Below, in pieces: positions 54,940 to 63,925 of a stretch of DNA of 64,000 nt. The translations under genes were made by a program, and so were the position numbers. Numbering within the stretch: position 1 is the stretch's first letter; every line of letters starts with the position of its first letter. This DNA is from Aureimonas frigidaquae (GTDB lineage Bacteria; Pseudomonadota; Alphaproteobacteria; Rhizobiales; Rhizobiaceae): assembly GCF_001463905.1 (NCBI RefSeq), contig NZ_BBWR01000010.1, forward strand, positions 121,663 through 185,662, written 5' to 3'. The notes below the pieces were generated by a model, which saw only the letters and a program-made list of their open reading frames with translations, did no database searches and was not told where the DNA came from.

Positions 54940-55599
54940 TCAGGCCGGCCAGACGGACTGGAGGCGCTCGCCATCCAAAAGGCGGGTGCGGGCGGCGGCC
55001 TCGTTTCGGCCGAGCGCATCCGCCGCGTCGGCTACGGCCCTGACGTGCTCGGCCGGGATCACCACGACCCCGTCCCTGTCTGCAAAGACGACATCGCCCG
55101 GCCGCACGGTGACGCGGCCGATCGTCAGCGGAACTTGCGAGCGCGTCGGCTCCTTCTTGCCGGTCACGCCGACCGGGCTGACCGCGGAGCCGAAGAGTGG
55201 GTATTTGAGGGCGCGGACCTGGGCGATGTCGCGGACGGTGCCGTGCACGACGGTCGCAGCCGCTCCCTTCACCTTTGCGCCCGTGCTCATCAACTCGCCC
55301 GAACAGGAACCGCCCGCGCAGGATGCGTCGCAGACGAGGACGCCCCCTTTCGGGGTGTTGTCGATCGCGTGATGATACACGTCCTGCGGCTCGCCCTTGC
55401 GGTCCGACGGCTCGAAGAGAACGGTGACGGCCGGTCCACAGACCACGTCTCCGTCCGGCAGGTGGCCTGCCAGGGAAATGCCGTCGAGATGGCCCCACAG
55501 GCCAAGGCTCTCCATGCTGTCGTGGATATCGCCGGAATACCAGGCCTTCAGCCGCTCGATCGACGCCCAGTCGGTCGCCGCATAGTCGAAATCACGCAT
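54940..55599 (-). CDS. RraA-like/HMG aldolase-family protein
   Basis: 219 residues. GSCSGELMSTGAKVKGAAAT and HGTVRDIAQV hold the Gly-Glu, Arg and Asp residues of the active site of 4-hydroxy-4-methyl-2-oxoglutarate aldolase/oxaloacetate decarboxylases; VVFADRDGVVVIP ends the fold. The catalytic residues are intact, favouring an aldolase or decarboxylase over RraA proper. Starts within the GntR gene end (8-base overlap), so it is co-regulated. Confidence 0.8.
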   Translation of the reverse strand: MRDFDYAATDWASIERLKAWYSGDIHDSMESLGLWGHLDGISLAGHLPDGDVVCGPAVTVLFEPSDRKGEPQDVYHHAIDNTPKGGVLVCDASCAGGSCSGELMSTGAKVKGAAATVVHGTVRDIAQVRALKYPLFGSAVSPVGVTGKKEPTRSQVPLTIGRVTVRPGDVVFADRDGVVVIPAEHVRAVADAADALGRNEAAARTRLLDGERLQSVWPA

Positions 55600-56380
55600 T
55601 CTTTTTGCCTTCCCTCATCACATTGTCGATCGCGACCTGCAGGTACGATGCGCTGTTGTCGATCTGCTCACGCATGAGCTTCTTGGCTCCCGCCTCATCC
55701 CTGTTCCGGATCAGGCGGTAGATTTCTTCATGTTCCGCATAGGCTGCCTCGAGCGACTTGGACGGAACCCGGCTCGTGACCTGAATGACTTCAAGGATCA
55801 GGCCGAAAAGGTTGTCGTAGAAGACGGTCAGGATCTCGTTCCCGGCCGAATGGACGAGCGCCAGATGAAAGGCGGCGTCCTCCTCCACGAAGCTTGCGAA
55901 GTCCTGCTCGTCACGGGCCCGCCGCATGGCTTCCAGCGCCTGTGTGACCTCCTGCCCGATCGGTTCGGGCAAGGTCATCAGGAGTCCGATGACCTCCGTC
56001 TCGATCATACGGCGAACGGCCATGAGCTGAACGAGGTAGCGTGGATCGCTGGACATGAGCTGTCGGACAGTGATGGCGAGCGTGCCGAGAAACTCCGCCA
56101 CGTCGTCGCGCACGACCGTGGTGCGCTCCCCGTGCCGGCGCCGCACGAGCCCCTTGGTTTCCAGGATCTGCATTGCTTCGCGAACCGAGCGTGTCGACAC
56201 GCCGAATTCCCGTGCGATCTCGCTTTCAGACGGCAGCCGGTCGCCCACCTTGCGCTGTCCGGACAGGATCTGCGCCTCCAATGTTCCAGACACGGAGGCG
56301 TGCAGACGGTCCCGCCCCCGCGCGCGGTCCGCGCCGCCGACGCCACTGTCGTCAGGTTGGGATCCACCGGTCTGGCTCAT
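55592..56380 (-). CDS. FadR-type GntR regulator (module C)
   Basis: 262 residues. Winged helix ~25-95 with LPSESEIAREFGVSTRSVREAMQIL, then FCD domain (AAFHLALVHSAGNEIL, AYAEHEEIYRLIRNRDEAGA). The first ~22 residues are low-complexity and may be a tail. Divergent from the amino-acid-type transporter operon, with a perfect inverted repeat between them; it probably represses both directions. Confidence 0.87.
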   Translation of the reverse strand: MSQTGGSQPDDSGVGGADRARGRDRLHASVSGTLEAQILSGQRKVGDRLPSESEIAREFGVSTRSVREAMQILETKGLVRRRHGERTTVVRDDVAEFLGTLAITVRQLMSSDPRYLVQLMAVRRMIETEVIGLLMTLPEPIGQEVTQALEAMRRARDEQDFASFVEEDAAFHLALVHSAGNEILTVFYDNLFGLILEVIQVTSRVPSKSLEAAYAEHEEIYRLIRNRDEAGAKKLMREQIDNSASYLQVAIDNVMREGKKNA

Positions 56381-56429
56381 GGGCTACCTCACTTCAACGG
56401 GGCGTAGGCAACAATCACGCAACCCACGG

Positions 56430-56462
56430 TTGACAACAAGTCATGACATAAGACATATGTCA
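56430..56462 (+). promoter_or_regulatory. Promoter/operator region of module C transporter operon
   Basis: TTGACA (56430-56435) matches a -35 box; a weak -10 (ACATAT) starts at 56453. A perfect inverted repeat TGACAT (56444-56449) / ATGTCA (56457-56462) with a seven-base spacer overlaps it, as an operator for the divergent GntR protein would. The local sequence is AT-rich relative to flanks. Confidence 0.55.
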
Positions 56463-56558
56463 AGAGTTCGCTGGGAAGGCGTGACGGATCGATGTGGTCT
56501 CACGACGCGGACGGAAACACGGTGCGCAGAGCGCCGAACCAATCTGGGAGGAAGTCGA

Positions 56559-57371
56559 ATGTTCACGTCATTCGTCCGGCGGGTGGGTCTTGCCGTCGGT
56601 ATTGCTGCGGCAGCCTTGGCCACAGGAACGCCGTCAAAGGCGCAGACCATCGCCGAAATCGAGCAGAAGGGACGCGTGACCATCGGCGTCCTGACGGGCA
56701 TCCCGCCCTACGACACGGTCGACTCGTCCGGCGCGCCGGACGGCTTCCTGGTCGATCTAGCCAGGCTTGCCGCCAAAGATCTCGGCGTTGAGGTGGAGAT
56801 CGTTCCCGTCAACAACGCATCGCGCGCCGCGGCGCTGGAGTCCGGCCGGGTCGATTTCCTGATCGCGCACATGACGGCAACGCCCGAGCGCGCCAAGATA
56901 TTCCTGATGACGAACCCCTACGGCGCCTACGAGATGCGTTTTGTCGCTGCCAAGGACATGCCGTTATCGAGCCTCGACGACCTGAAGGGCAAGCGCGTCT
57001 CCGTGCCCAAGGGCAGCACGCAGGATGTCGCGGTCAGCGGCTATGGTGTCGAGGGGCTGGAGGTCGTGCGCTTCGACGACGACGCACTTGCCATGCAGGC
57101 GCTGATCTCCGGGCAGGTCGATGCGACCGCCGCCGTCGCGACCGTCGCCAACGATGTGATCGCCAAGCGCAGTCTCGATAATCTGGAGGTCAAGTCGGAC
57201 GTGCCGATCTTCACGCTCTACTGGTCGATGGCTGTACGCAAGAACGCCACCGAACTCCACCAGTGGCTGAACAACTTCATCTACTACCAGGAAGTCACGG
57301 GGGCCTTGAACCGGCTGCACGAGAAATGGGTCGGCGTCCCGATCCCGGGCGGCAAGCTCCCCACTTTCTAG
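56559..57371 (+). CDS. ABC transporter substrate-binding protein, family 3
   Basis: 270 residues from ATG at 56559 (GGGAGGAAG upstream). Signal peptide FVRRVGLAVGIAAAALATG, cleaved near SKAQ. Family 3 solute-binding fold: IGVLTGIPPYDTVDSSGAPD, GRVDFLIAHMTATPERA, and the C-terminal region with WSMAVRKNATEL. This class usually binds polar amino acids or small organic acids. In this setting the ligand may be a carboxylic sugar derivative. Confidence 0.87.
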   Translation: MFTSFVRRVGLAVGIAAAALATGTPSKAQTIAEIEQKGRVTIGVLTGIPPYDTVDSSGAPDGFLVDLARLAAKDLGVEVEIVPVNNASRAAALESGRVDFLIAHMTATPERAKIFLMTNPYGAYEMRFVAAKDMPLSSLDDLKGKRVSVPKGSTQDVAVSGYGVEGLEVVRFDDDALAMQALISGQVDATAAVATVANDVIAKRSLDNLEVKSDVPIFTLYWSMAVRKNATELHQWLNNFIYYQEVTGALNRLHEKWVGVPIPGGKLPTF

Positions 57372-57439
57372 GGGCACGCATCCTGGCAATCGACCATCGG
57401 TCGCCTGTCGGCCGACGCGCAGCAAGGATTTTCGAGACA

Positions 57440-58159
57440 ATGGGTTACGAGATGAATTTCGGCCCGGTTTTGGCGCGTGCGCCAGAACTGTGGGCCGGGA
57501 CGCTCGATACGATCGTCCTGTCCGTCCAGTCGATTTCCATCGGCCTTCTCGTGGGTCTCGTCATCGCGTTGATGCGGGTCGACGGTCCGCGATGGGCAGG
57601 GCTTCTGGGCAAGGTGTATGTCGAGGCGTTCCGCAACACGCCGCTCCTCGTCCAGCTGTTCCTGATCTTCTTCGGCCTCCCCTATATCGGGCTGCGGCTC
57701 GGAGCCAACGAAGCGGCGATCTTTGCCATCTCGCTCAATCTCGGCGCCTACTCCGCCGAAATCTTCCGCGCCGGCCTTTTGGCCATTCCGAAGACTCAGG
57801 TCGAAGCCGGCCTGGCACTCGGCCTCTCCAGGCTGCAGGTCATGCGCTACGTCGTGATCGTTCCGGCCTTACGCATCATCTACCCGGCGCTCACCGGGCA
57901 ATTGACGCTGACGCTGCTCGGCACCTCCATCGCCTCGGCCATTTCCGCGACCGAACTGACGCTCGTCGGCTCACAGATCGAATCCCAGACCTTTCGGAGC
58001 CTCGAGACATTTCTGGTCATCGCGGCGATCTACATCACCGTGACCTTCGCCTTCCGGCTCATCTACTGGCTGATCGGCCTGTGGCTGTTCCGCCGCAAGG
58101 TTCCCAAGGGCGGGTCGCTGACGAGCGCCGTCACGCTGACGGGAAGGGCCAAGGCATGA
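57440..58159 (+). CDS. Polar amino-acid-type ABC transporter permease (first)
   Basis: 239 residues from ATG at 57440, with AAGGA upstream; ATG at 57452 is an alternative. Five or so membrane helices; HisM-type motifs VEAFRNTPLLVQLFLIFFGL and GLALGLSRLQVMRYVVIVPA (EAA loop). Overlaps the second permease by ATGA. Confidence 0.88.
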   Translation: MGYEMNFGPVLARAPELWAGTLDTIVLSVQSISIGLLVGLVIALMRVDGPRWAGLLGKVYVEAFRNTPLLVQLFLIFFGLPYIGLRLGANEAAIFAISLNLGAYSAEIFRAGLLAIPKTQVEAGLALGLSRLQVMRYVVIVPALRIIYPALTGQLTLTLLGTSIASAISATELTLVGSQIESQTFRSLETFLVIAAIYITVTFAFRLIYWLIGLWLFRRKVPKGGSLTSAVTLTGRAKA

Positions 58160-58806
58160 TCGACAATTTCGGCCTTTCGAGCATCCAGTTTCTGCTGCAC
58201 GGCCTTCTTTGGACCGTCGGCCTGTCTGCCACGGCCTTTCTGGGCGGCGGCCTTTTCGGGCTCATCTTCGCCATAGCGCGTGCTCTTGGCCCACGCTGGC
58301 TGAAAATCATCGTCGGCACCTACATTCAACTCGTCCAGGCGACGCCGCTTCTGATCGTCGTGTTTCTGGCCTTCTACGGCCTGAGCTTCCTTGGCTTCTA
58401 CTTTCCGCCCTTCGCTGCGGCGGCGATCTCGCTGATCGTCTACTCCACCGCCTTCCTGGCGGACATCTGGCGCGGATGCATCGAAGCCATACCGAGGACC
58501 CAGTGGGAGGCTGCGGACGCGCTGGCGCTGAGCCGGCTGGAGCGGCTGCGCTACGTTATTCTTCCACAGGCCTTGCGCATCGCACTCGGCCCGACCGTCG
58601 GCTTCATGGTCCAGATCGTCAAGAACACGTCGGTCACGGCGCTGATCGGTTTCGTGGAACTGACCCGGGCCGGCCAGCTCCTGAACAACATGACCTTCCA
58701 GCCCTTCCACGTCTTTCTGACGGTGGCGGTCCTGTATTTCCTCGTCTGTTACCCGCTCTCCTGGTGGAGCGAAAAGCTGAAGGAGCGCAAAGTTGCAAGC
58801 GCTTAG
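58156..58806 (+). CDS. Polar amino-acid-type ABC transporter permease (second)
   Basis: 216 residues from ATG at 58156. VQATPLLIVVFLAFYGLSFL and the EAA loop QWEAADALALSRLERLRYVI identify a HisQ/HisM-type permease. Its 3' end overlaps the ATPase start by 14 bases. Confidence 0.9.
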   Translation: MIDNFGLSSIQFLLHGLLWTVGLSATAFLGGGLFGLIFAIARALGPRWLKIIVGTYIQLVQATPLLIVVFLAFYGLSFLGFYFPPFAAAAISLIVYSTAFLADIWRGCIEAIPRTQWEAADALALSRLERLRYVILPQALRIALGPTVGFMVQIVKNTSVTALIGFVELTRAGQLLNNMTFQPFHVFLTVAVLYFLVCYPLSWWSEKLKERKVASA

Positions 58807-59524
58807 GATCGAAAATCTGAAGAAGTACTACGGCGCGCTTCCCGTTCTGAAAGGCATCGACCTGTCGGTCATGCATGGGGAAGTGGTTGCTATCATCGGC
58901 CGGTCCGGCTCCGGCAAAAGCACCATGCTGCGCTGTATCAACGGGCTGGAAAGCTTCCAGGAAGGGCGCATCGAGGTTGCCGGATACGAGGTTCAGCAGA
59001 CGCCGGCGCAGCTGCGTGCCCTGCGCAAGGAGGTCGGCATGGTCTTCCAGAGCTACAATCTCTTTCCGCATCTGAACGTTTCGGAAAACATCACCCTCGC
59101 GCCCAAGGTCGTGCGCCGCTGTTCGGACGCCGAGGGCGCCGCGCTCGTGGCCGACGTTCTGCGGCGCGTGGGCCTTGAGGATAAGGCGCATGCCTATCCG
59201 GACGAATTGTCCGGCGGGCAGCAGCAGCGGGTCGCGATCGCCCGGTCGCTCGCCATGCAACCGAAGGTCATGTTGTTCGACGAGGTCACCTCCGCGCTGG
59301 ATCCGGAACTGACGGGCGAGGTGCTGAAGACGATCGCCGAACTGGCAAGCGCCGGCATGACCATGCTGCTCGTCACCCATGAAATGGGCTTTGCGCGGCG
59401 CGTCGCGACGCGAACCATCTTCATGCATGACGGCCGCATCCGGGAGGAAGGGCCGTCTGAAACGCTCTTCCGCGATCCGCAGACGCCGGAGCTTCAGGCC
59501 TTTATCGCCCCCGATCTCAAATAG
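58793..59524 (+). CDS. Polar amino-acid-type ABC transporter ATPase
   Basis: 243 residues starting at TTG 58793, with AAGGAG upstream, overlapping the permease. Walker A GRSGSGKST, Q-loop VFQSYNLFPHLNVSENI, signature LSGGQQQRVAIARS, Walker B VMLFDEVTSALDPE and switch His LLVTHEMGFA. Glutamine/histidine-type import ATPase (GlnQ/HisP). Completes the SBP-permease-permease-ATPase set. Confidence 0.93.
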   Translation: MQALRIENLKKYYGALPVLKGIDLSVMHGEVVAIIGRSGSGKSTMLRCINGLESFQEGRIEVAGYEVQQTPAQLRALRKEVGMVFQSYNLFPHLNVSENITLAPKVVRRCSDAEGAALVADVLRRVGLEDKAHAYPDELSGGQQQRVAIARSLAMQPKVMLFDEVTSALDPELTGEVLKTIAELASAGMTMLLVTHEMGFARRVATRTIFMHDGRIREEGPSETLFRDPQTPELQAFIAPDLK

Positions 59525-59568
59525 GCGTGCCCCCCGCACGCCCCATCGACACACAAGAGGAGACGCAT

Positions 59569-60378
59569 GTGCCAGCGCTAGAGAACACGCAACTCATGTC
59601 CAAGATGCGGAAGGGTGAACCCACCTTCGGCGCCACCTTCTATACGGGCTCGACGACGGCCATCGAAGTGGCCGCCAACTGGGGCCTCGACTTCGCATTT
59701 ATCGATGCCGAGCATACGCCCGTCAACGTCGACAGCCATCTGGAGAAGCTCGTTATGGCTGCCCTGATGGGCGGCATCGCACCGCTGGTGCGGGTCCGCG
59801 GGACGAACGAATGGGACATCCGCAAGGTCCTCGAATTCGGTGCCACCGGCGTGATCGTTCCCCAGGTCAACACAGCCGACCAGGCACGCGCCATCGTACG
59901 CGCCGCCAAGTTCCCGCCCTACGGCCGGCGTGGCGGCGACGCCTCCTGCCGCGCAGCGGGCTTTGCCGGACCGGGCTTCCAGTGGAGCGCCTATATGCAG
60001 CACGAGAATGAAAGCCGCCTCGTCATCCCGATGGCCGAGAGCTTCGAGTTCTTCGACAATATCGACGAGATCCTCGACGTCGAAGGGCTGGACGTCATCA
60101 ATTTCGGCCCGGCCGACTACTCGATTTCCCGCCAGATCTCCATCGACTACTCCATGTCGCACCCGGAGGTGGACGAGCGGCTGTCGGAACTCGTCGAGAA
60201 ATCACATGCGCGCGGCATCAAGGTCATGGCGCCCTGCATCCCACCCGTCGCCGACAGCGTCACGGCCCTCAAGAAGAAGGGTGTCGACATGATCATCATG
60301 GGCAATGACGTGCTGTTCCTGAACGAGGGTTGCAAGCGCGCCTCCCAGGCCATCGCGGAATCGGCGGCGGCGCGGTGA
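59569..60378 (+). CDS. HpcH/HpaI-family 2-keto acid aldolase
   Basis: 269 residues from GTG at 59569 (GAGGAG upstream). Class II aldolase barrel: FAFIDAEHTPVNVDSHLEKL, VIVPQVNTADQARAIVRAAK with PPYGRRGGDA, and the metal ligands in MAESFEFF (Glu) and FGPADYSISR (Asp). The family cleaves 2-keto-3-deoxy acids to pyruvate plus an aldehyde. Located after the transporter and before an SDR; it might serve module C or supply the missing aldol step for module B. Confidence 0.85.
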   Translation: MPALENTQLMSKMRKGEPTFGATFYTGSTTAIEVAANWGLDFAFIDAEHTPVNVDSHLEKLVMAALMGGIAPLVRVRGTNEWDIRKVLEFGATGVIVPQVNTADQARAIVRAAKFPPYGRRGGDASCRAAGFAGPGFQWSAYMQHENESRLVIPMAESFEFFDNIDEILDVEGLDVINFGPADYSISRQISIDYSMSHPEVDERLSELVEKSHARGIKVMAPCIPPVADSVTALKKKGVDMIIMGNDVLFLNEGCKRASQAIAESAAAR

Positions 60379-60407
60379 TGAGCAGCTCAGCAACAGGAGA
60401 CGCACAG

Positions 60408-61226
60408 ATGGACAAGCTCTTCGACGTTACCGACCGCGTCGCGGTCGTGACCGGCGGCCTCGGCCAACTCGGCACACAGTTTTCCAAGTCCCTTGCGCAA
60501 GCCGGAGCCAAGGTCGCGATCTACAGCCGCCGCCCCTTCTCCGACGCGCAACTGGCGGCCAAGTTCCCCGGCCTGACCGACCGTATCCGCGTCTACGAAG
60601 CCAGCGTCACCGACAAGGCCGCGCTGGAAGCCGCGACGGAGCGCCTCGTCGCCGACTGGGGCGTGCCGCACATCCTCGTCAACAATGCGGGCATCGATTC
60701 CAAGCCCGACGGGTCGGCCGAACAGAACGCACCTTTCGAGGTCTACCCGCAGAAATACTGGGATGACATCATCGATACGAACCTGACCGGCGTCATGCTG
60801 ACCAGCCAGGTCGTCGGCAGCCGGATGGCCGCCGAGCAGCGCGGATCGATCATCAATGTCGGTTCGATCTACGGTCTCGTCTCGCCCAATCAGGCGCTCT
60901 ACGCCTACCGGCTGGAGCGGGACGGCGAGCCCTTCATCAAGGCCGTGTCCTATGCGGCCTCCAAATCCGGCCTCATCAACCTGACCCGCTATCTCGGGAC
61001 CTATTGGGCGCCGAAGCGAGTGCGGGTCAACCTGATCTCCTTCGGCGGTGTGAAGACCGGTAGTTTCGACAAAGAGTTCATCGATGCCTTCCTGGAACGT
61101 GTGCCCATGGGGCGCCAGGCAGAGATCGACGAATATAACGGCATCATCCGCTTCCTCGCCTCCGATGCCTCGTCCTACATGACGGGCTCGAATGTCGTGG
61201 TGGATGGCGGCTTTACCGCCTGGTGA
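60408..61226 (+). CDS. SDR-family oxidoreductase (module C)
   Basis: 272 residues from ATG at 60408 (AGGAG nine bases upstream; ATG 60378, overlapping the aldolase stop, is the alternative). TGGLGQLG loop near residue 14, NNAGIDSKPDGSA, an insertion before the catalytic stretch (AYRLERDGEPFIKA then VSYAASK), and FGGVKTGSFDK. The insertion is uncommon among classical SDRs. Last gene of the transporter-aldolase operon. Confidence 0.83.
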   Translation: MDKLFDVTDRVAVVTGGLGQLGTQFSKSLAQAGAKVAIYSRRPFSDAQLAAKFPGLTDRIRVYEASVTDKAALEAATERLVADWGVPHILVNNAGIDSKPDGSAEQNAPFEVYPQKYWDDIIDTNLTGVMLTSQVVGSRMAAEQRGSIINVGSIYGLVSPNQALYAYRLERDGEPFIKAVSYAASKSGLINLTRYLGTYWAPKRVRVNLISFGGVKTGSFDKEFIDAFLERVPMGRQAEIDEYNGIIRFLASDASSYMTGSNVVVDGGFTAW

Positions 61227-61283
61227 CCATGGCCGGGGGCTCGGGCGAACCGACCCCCCGACGCCCTTTCCCGGGCACCGGAG

Positions 61284-61712
61284 CTAGCGGCCGGCGCGCC
61301 GCATCGGCATGGCGTCGATCACCGCCTCGATCTCGGCACGCGGCACCACGCTGTCAGCGCGCCACTTCTCCTGCCCGTCCTTGCCGATCAATATGGCCGT
61401 GAAGGGCGCAGCCGGGTCGACGCCGAAGCGGGCCCGAAGGGATTGTGCGTCTTCGCCGTCCGGGACCGGGCCGTAGACGGGGTCGAGCCTGTCGCCGGCT
61501 ACGGTGAAGACGAGCATGTCCCGCTCCGCCAGCGCGTCGCGTCCCGTTAACAGCTCCGACGATTGCTCCTCGATCGCCGTGCCATCCGTCCCGAACAGGA
61601 TCAGGACGCGGTTCTGCCATTGCAGCTCTGACAGTGACTGCGCCATCGTCGCGCCTCCCATTGCGGTGCAGATGACGAGCGCTGCGAGGAGCTGTCCGAT
61701 TGGCCTGCGCAT
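61284..61712 (-). CDS. DUF4174-type exported protein
   Basis: 142 residues from ATG at 61712. N-terminal signal peptide (RRPIGQLLAALVICTAMGGA, cleavage near TMAQ). The mature part is a thioredoxin-like DUF4174 fold: LSELQWQNRVLILFGTDGTA, and FTAILIGKDGQEKWRADSVV. No CxxC motif is visible. Likely periplasmic; function unknown. Single minus-strand gene between modules C and D. Confidence 0.75.
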   Translation of the reverse strand: MRRPIGQLLAALVICTAMGGATMAQSLSELQWQNRVLILFGTDGTAIEEQSSELLTGRDALAERDMLVFTVAGDRLDPVYGPVPDGEDAQSLRARFGVDPAAPFTAILIGKDGQEKWRADSVVPRAEIEAVIDAMPMRRAGR

Positions 61713-61993
61713 CTTATCCACTCCATCCGTTCGAGCCACAACGGCCGGCGCACCGATCCGGTTCGCCGGACAGGCAAACCGACGCGTCTCATTCACATAT
61801 ACTCATCATACATGTTGACGGGGTGATGAGGTGGCGTGGTATAGGTGGGTCGGTCTGGGGAGGATGGATTCGATGCCGCTGCGGCGGCATCCCTGTGGAT
61901 GCAAGGGCTATCGCCCTGCGCATCTGTCGCTTCCCCAATGGAACGTACTGCGGCGCCCGAGCGCCGCGATGTGCCTTGTGGAAAGGAAGTGGC

Positions 61994-62821
61994 ATGACTG
62001 TGATTGCCTTGTTCGGTGCCGGCGGAAAGATGGGCTACCGTCTGGCCAGCAACCTGAAAGGGTCGCGCTTCGAGGTGCGGCATGTGGAGCCGAGCGAGGC
62101 CGGACGCGAGCGTCTGAAGGCCGGCCTCGGCTTCGACTGCACGCCGGCGCAGGCTGCGCTCGACGGCGCCGATGTCGTCATCCTGGCCGTGCCGGACACA
62201 CTGATCGGCAAGGTCGCCTCTGGCATCGAAAAGGACCTGAAGCCGGGAACCATCGTCGTCGTCCTGGATGCGGCCGCCCCCTTTGCCGGGCATCTGCCGG
62301 ACCGTCCGGACCTGACCTACTTCGTCACCCATCCGTGCCATCCGCCGATCTTCAACGACGAGACGGACCCGGCCGCCAAGCGCGACTTCTTCGGCGGCAT
62401 CGCCGCCAAGCAGCACATCACCTCCGCCCTGATGCAGGGCCCGGAGGAGCATTATGCCCTGGGCGAGGAAGTGGCCAAGGTGATCTGGGCGCCCGTCATG
62501 CGGTCGCACCGCGTGACGGTGGAGCAGATGGCGCTTCTGGAGCCCGGCCTGTCCGAGACCGTGTGCGCCAGCCTTCTCGTGGTCATGAAGGAAGCCATGG
62601 ACGAGGTCGTGGCGCGCGGCGTGCCCAAGGAAGCCGCGCGTGACTTCCTGCTCGGCCACATGAACGTGCTCGGCGCCGTCATCTTCGAAGAGAACCCCGG
62701 CGTCTTCTCCGATGCCTGCAACAAGGCGATCGAGTTCGGCAAGCCCATGCTGATGCGCGACGACTGGAAGCGCGTCTTCGAGCCGGAAGAGCTCGCCGCT
62801 TCGATCCGGCGCATCACCTGA
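61994..62821 (+). CDS. apnO: D-apionate oxidoisomerase-like dehydrogenase (ApnO)
   Basis: 275 residues from ATG at 61994 (AAAGGAAGTGGC upstream). NAD(P)-binding start TVIALFGAGGKMGYRLASNL, then ILAVPDTLIGKVASGIEKDL, YFVTHPCHPPIFNDE and a C-terminal helical domain of the phosphogluconate dehydrogenase-like type. It closely resembles my recollection of D-apionate oxidoisomerase, which turns D-apionate into 3-oxo-isoapionate. The neighbours (ApsD- and possible ApnL-like genes) support this. Alternative: an uncharacterised 3-hydroxyacid dehydrogenase of the same family. Confidence 0.75.
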   Translation: MTVIALFGAGGKMGYRLASNLKGSRFEVRHVEPSEAGRERLKAGLGFDCTPAQAALDGADVVILAVPDTLIGKVASGIEKDLKPGTIVVVLDAAAPFAGHLPDRPDLTYFVTHPCHPPIFNDETDPAAKRDFFGGIAAKQHITSALMQGPEEHYALGEEVAKVIWAPVMRSHRVTVEQMALLEPGLSETVCASLLVVMKEAMDEVVARGVPKEAARDFLLGHMNVLGAVIFEENPGVFSDACNKAIEFGKPMLMRDDWKRVFEPEELAASIRRIT

Positions 62822-62882
62822 CAAGGACAGAGCGGCCCGCCGGCTCCGGCCGGCGGGATACTTCAGGGGGAGGGAGAGGCTC

Positions 62883-63923
62883 ATGGCTCCGAACGGGCCC
62901 ACATTGCGCGGAACTCTGGTGGGCTGCGGTTTCTTCGCAGCCAACCAGATGCATGCCTGGACCGGCATCGACGGTGTCGAGATGGTCGCCCTGTGCGACC
63001 GGGACGAAGCCCGCGCCCGCGACATGGCGGCACGCTTCGGCGTCACACAAGTCTTCACCGATGCGGCGCGGATGCTGGCCGAGGTGCAGCCCGACTTCGT
63101 CGACATTGCGACCACCGCGCCGAGCCATCGGGCGCTGGTCGAACTGGCGGCAGAGGCCGGAACACCGGTCATTTGCCAGAAGCCCTTCGCGCCCACCCTC
63201 GCCGACGCACGTGCCATGGTCCAGGCCTGCGAGCGGGCCGGCGTTCCCCTGATGGTGCATGAGAACTTCCGCTGGCAATCCGCCATCCGCGCGGCCGCGT
63301 CGGAGCTGCATTCGGGCGCCATCGGCAAGCCCTTCTTCGGCCGCGTCACCTTCCGGTCGGGCTTCGACGTCTATGCCGCGCAGCCCTACCTGGCAGAGGG
63401 CGCGCGCTTCATCATCGAGGATCTCGGTATCCACGCGCTCGACGTGGCGCGGTTCCTGTTCGGCGATGTGGCCATGGTTACGGCGCGCACCGCCCGCATC
63501 AACCCGCGCATCGCGGGTGAGGATGTCGCGACCATGCTGCTCGACCATGACAGCGGCGTCACCAGCATCGTGGATTGTTCCTATGCCACGCGCGCAGCGG
63601 AGGAGCTGTTCCCGCAGGCGCTCCTGGAGATCGACGGCGCGGACGGCACGATCCGGCTCGACCGGAACTACCAGCTCACCGTCACAAACGCGGCGGGCAC
63701 CCGCTCGAGCGATGTATCGCCGCAGCTTCTGCCCTGGGCCGAGCGCCCCTGGCACAATATCCAGGAAAGCGTCGCGCGCATCCAGGAGCACTGGGTGGAT
63801 TGCCTGCGCACCGGGCGCGAACCGGAAACCTGCGGCCGCGACAATGTGAAGACCCTGGCCCTCGTCGAGGCCGCTTATCTCAGCGCAGAGCGGCAGACGA
63901 GCGTTATACCGTCGGAGCTGTGA
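62883..63923 (+). CDS. apsD: Gfo/Idh/MocA dehydrogenase, D-apiose dehydrogenase-like (ApsD)
   Basis: 346 residues with a GGGGGAGGGAGAGG ribosome-binding site. N-terminal Rossmann fold LVGCGFFAANQMHAWTGIDG, EKP-like motif variant ICQKPFAPTLADA, VHENFRWQSAIR, and the C-terminal segment FRSGFDVYAAQPYLAEGARF then EDLGIHALDVARFL. These match the ApsD pattern I remember: oxidation of D-apiose to apionolactone. Other Gfo/Idh/MocA sugar dehydrogenases remain possible. Followed after two bases by a possible lactonase gene. Confidence 0.7.
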   Translation: MAPNGPTLRGTLVGCGFFAANQMHAWTGIDGVEMVALCDRDEARARDMAARFGVTQVFTDAARMLAEVQPDFVDIATTAPSHRALVELAAEAGTPVICQKPFAPTLADARAMVQACERAGVPLMVHENFRWQSAIRAAASELHSGAIGKPFFGRVTFRSGFDVYAAQPYLAEGARFIIEDLGIHALDVARFLFGDVAMVTARTARINPRIAGEDVATMLLDHDSGVTSIVDCSYATRAAEELFPQALLEIDGADGTIRLDRNYQLTVTNAAGTRSSDVSPQLLPWAERPWHNIQESVARIQEHWVDCLRTGREPETCGRDNVKTLALVEAAYLSAERQTSVIPSEL

Positions 63924-63925
63924 GC

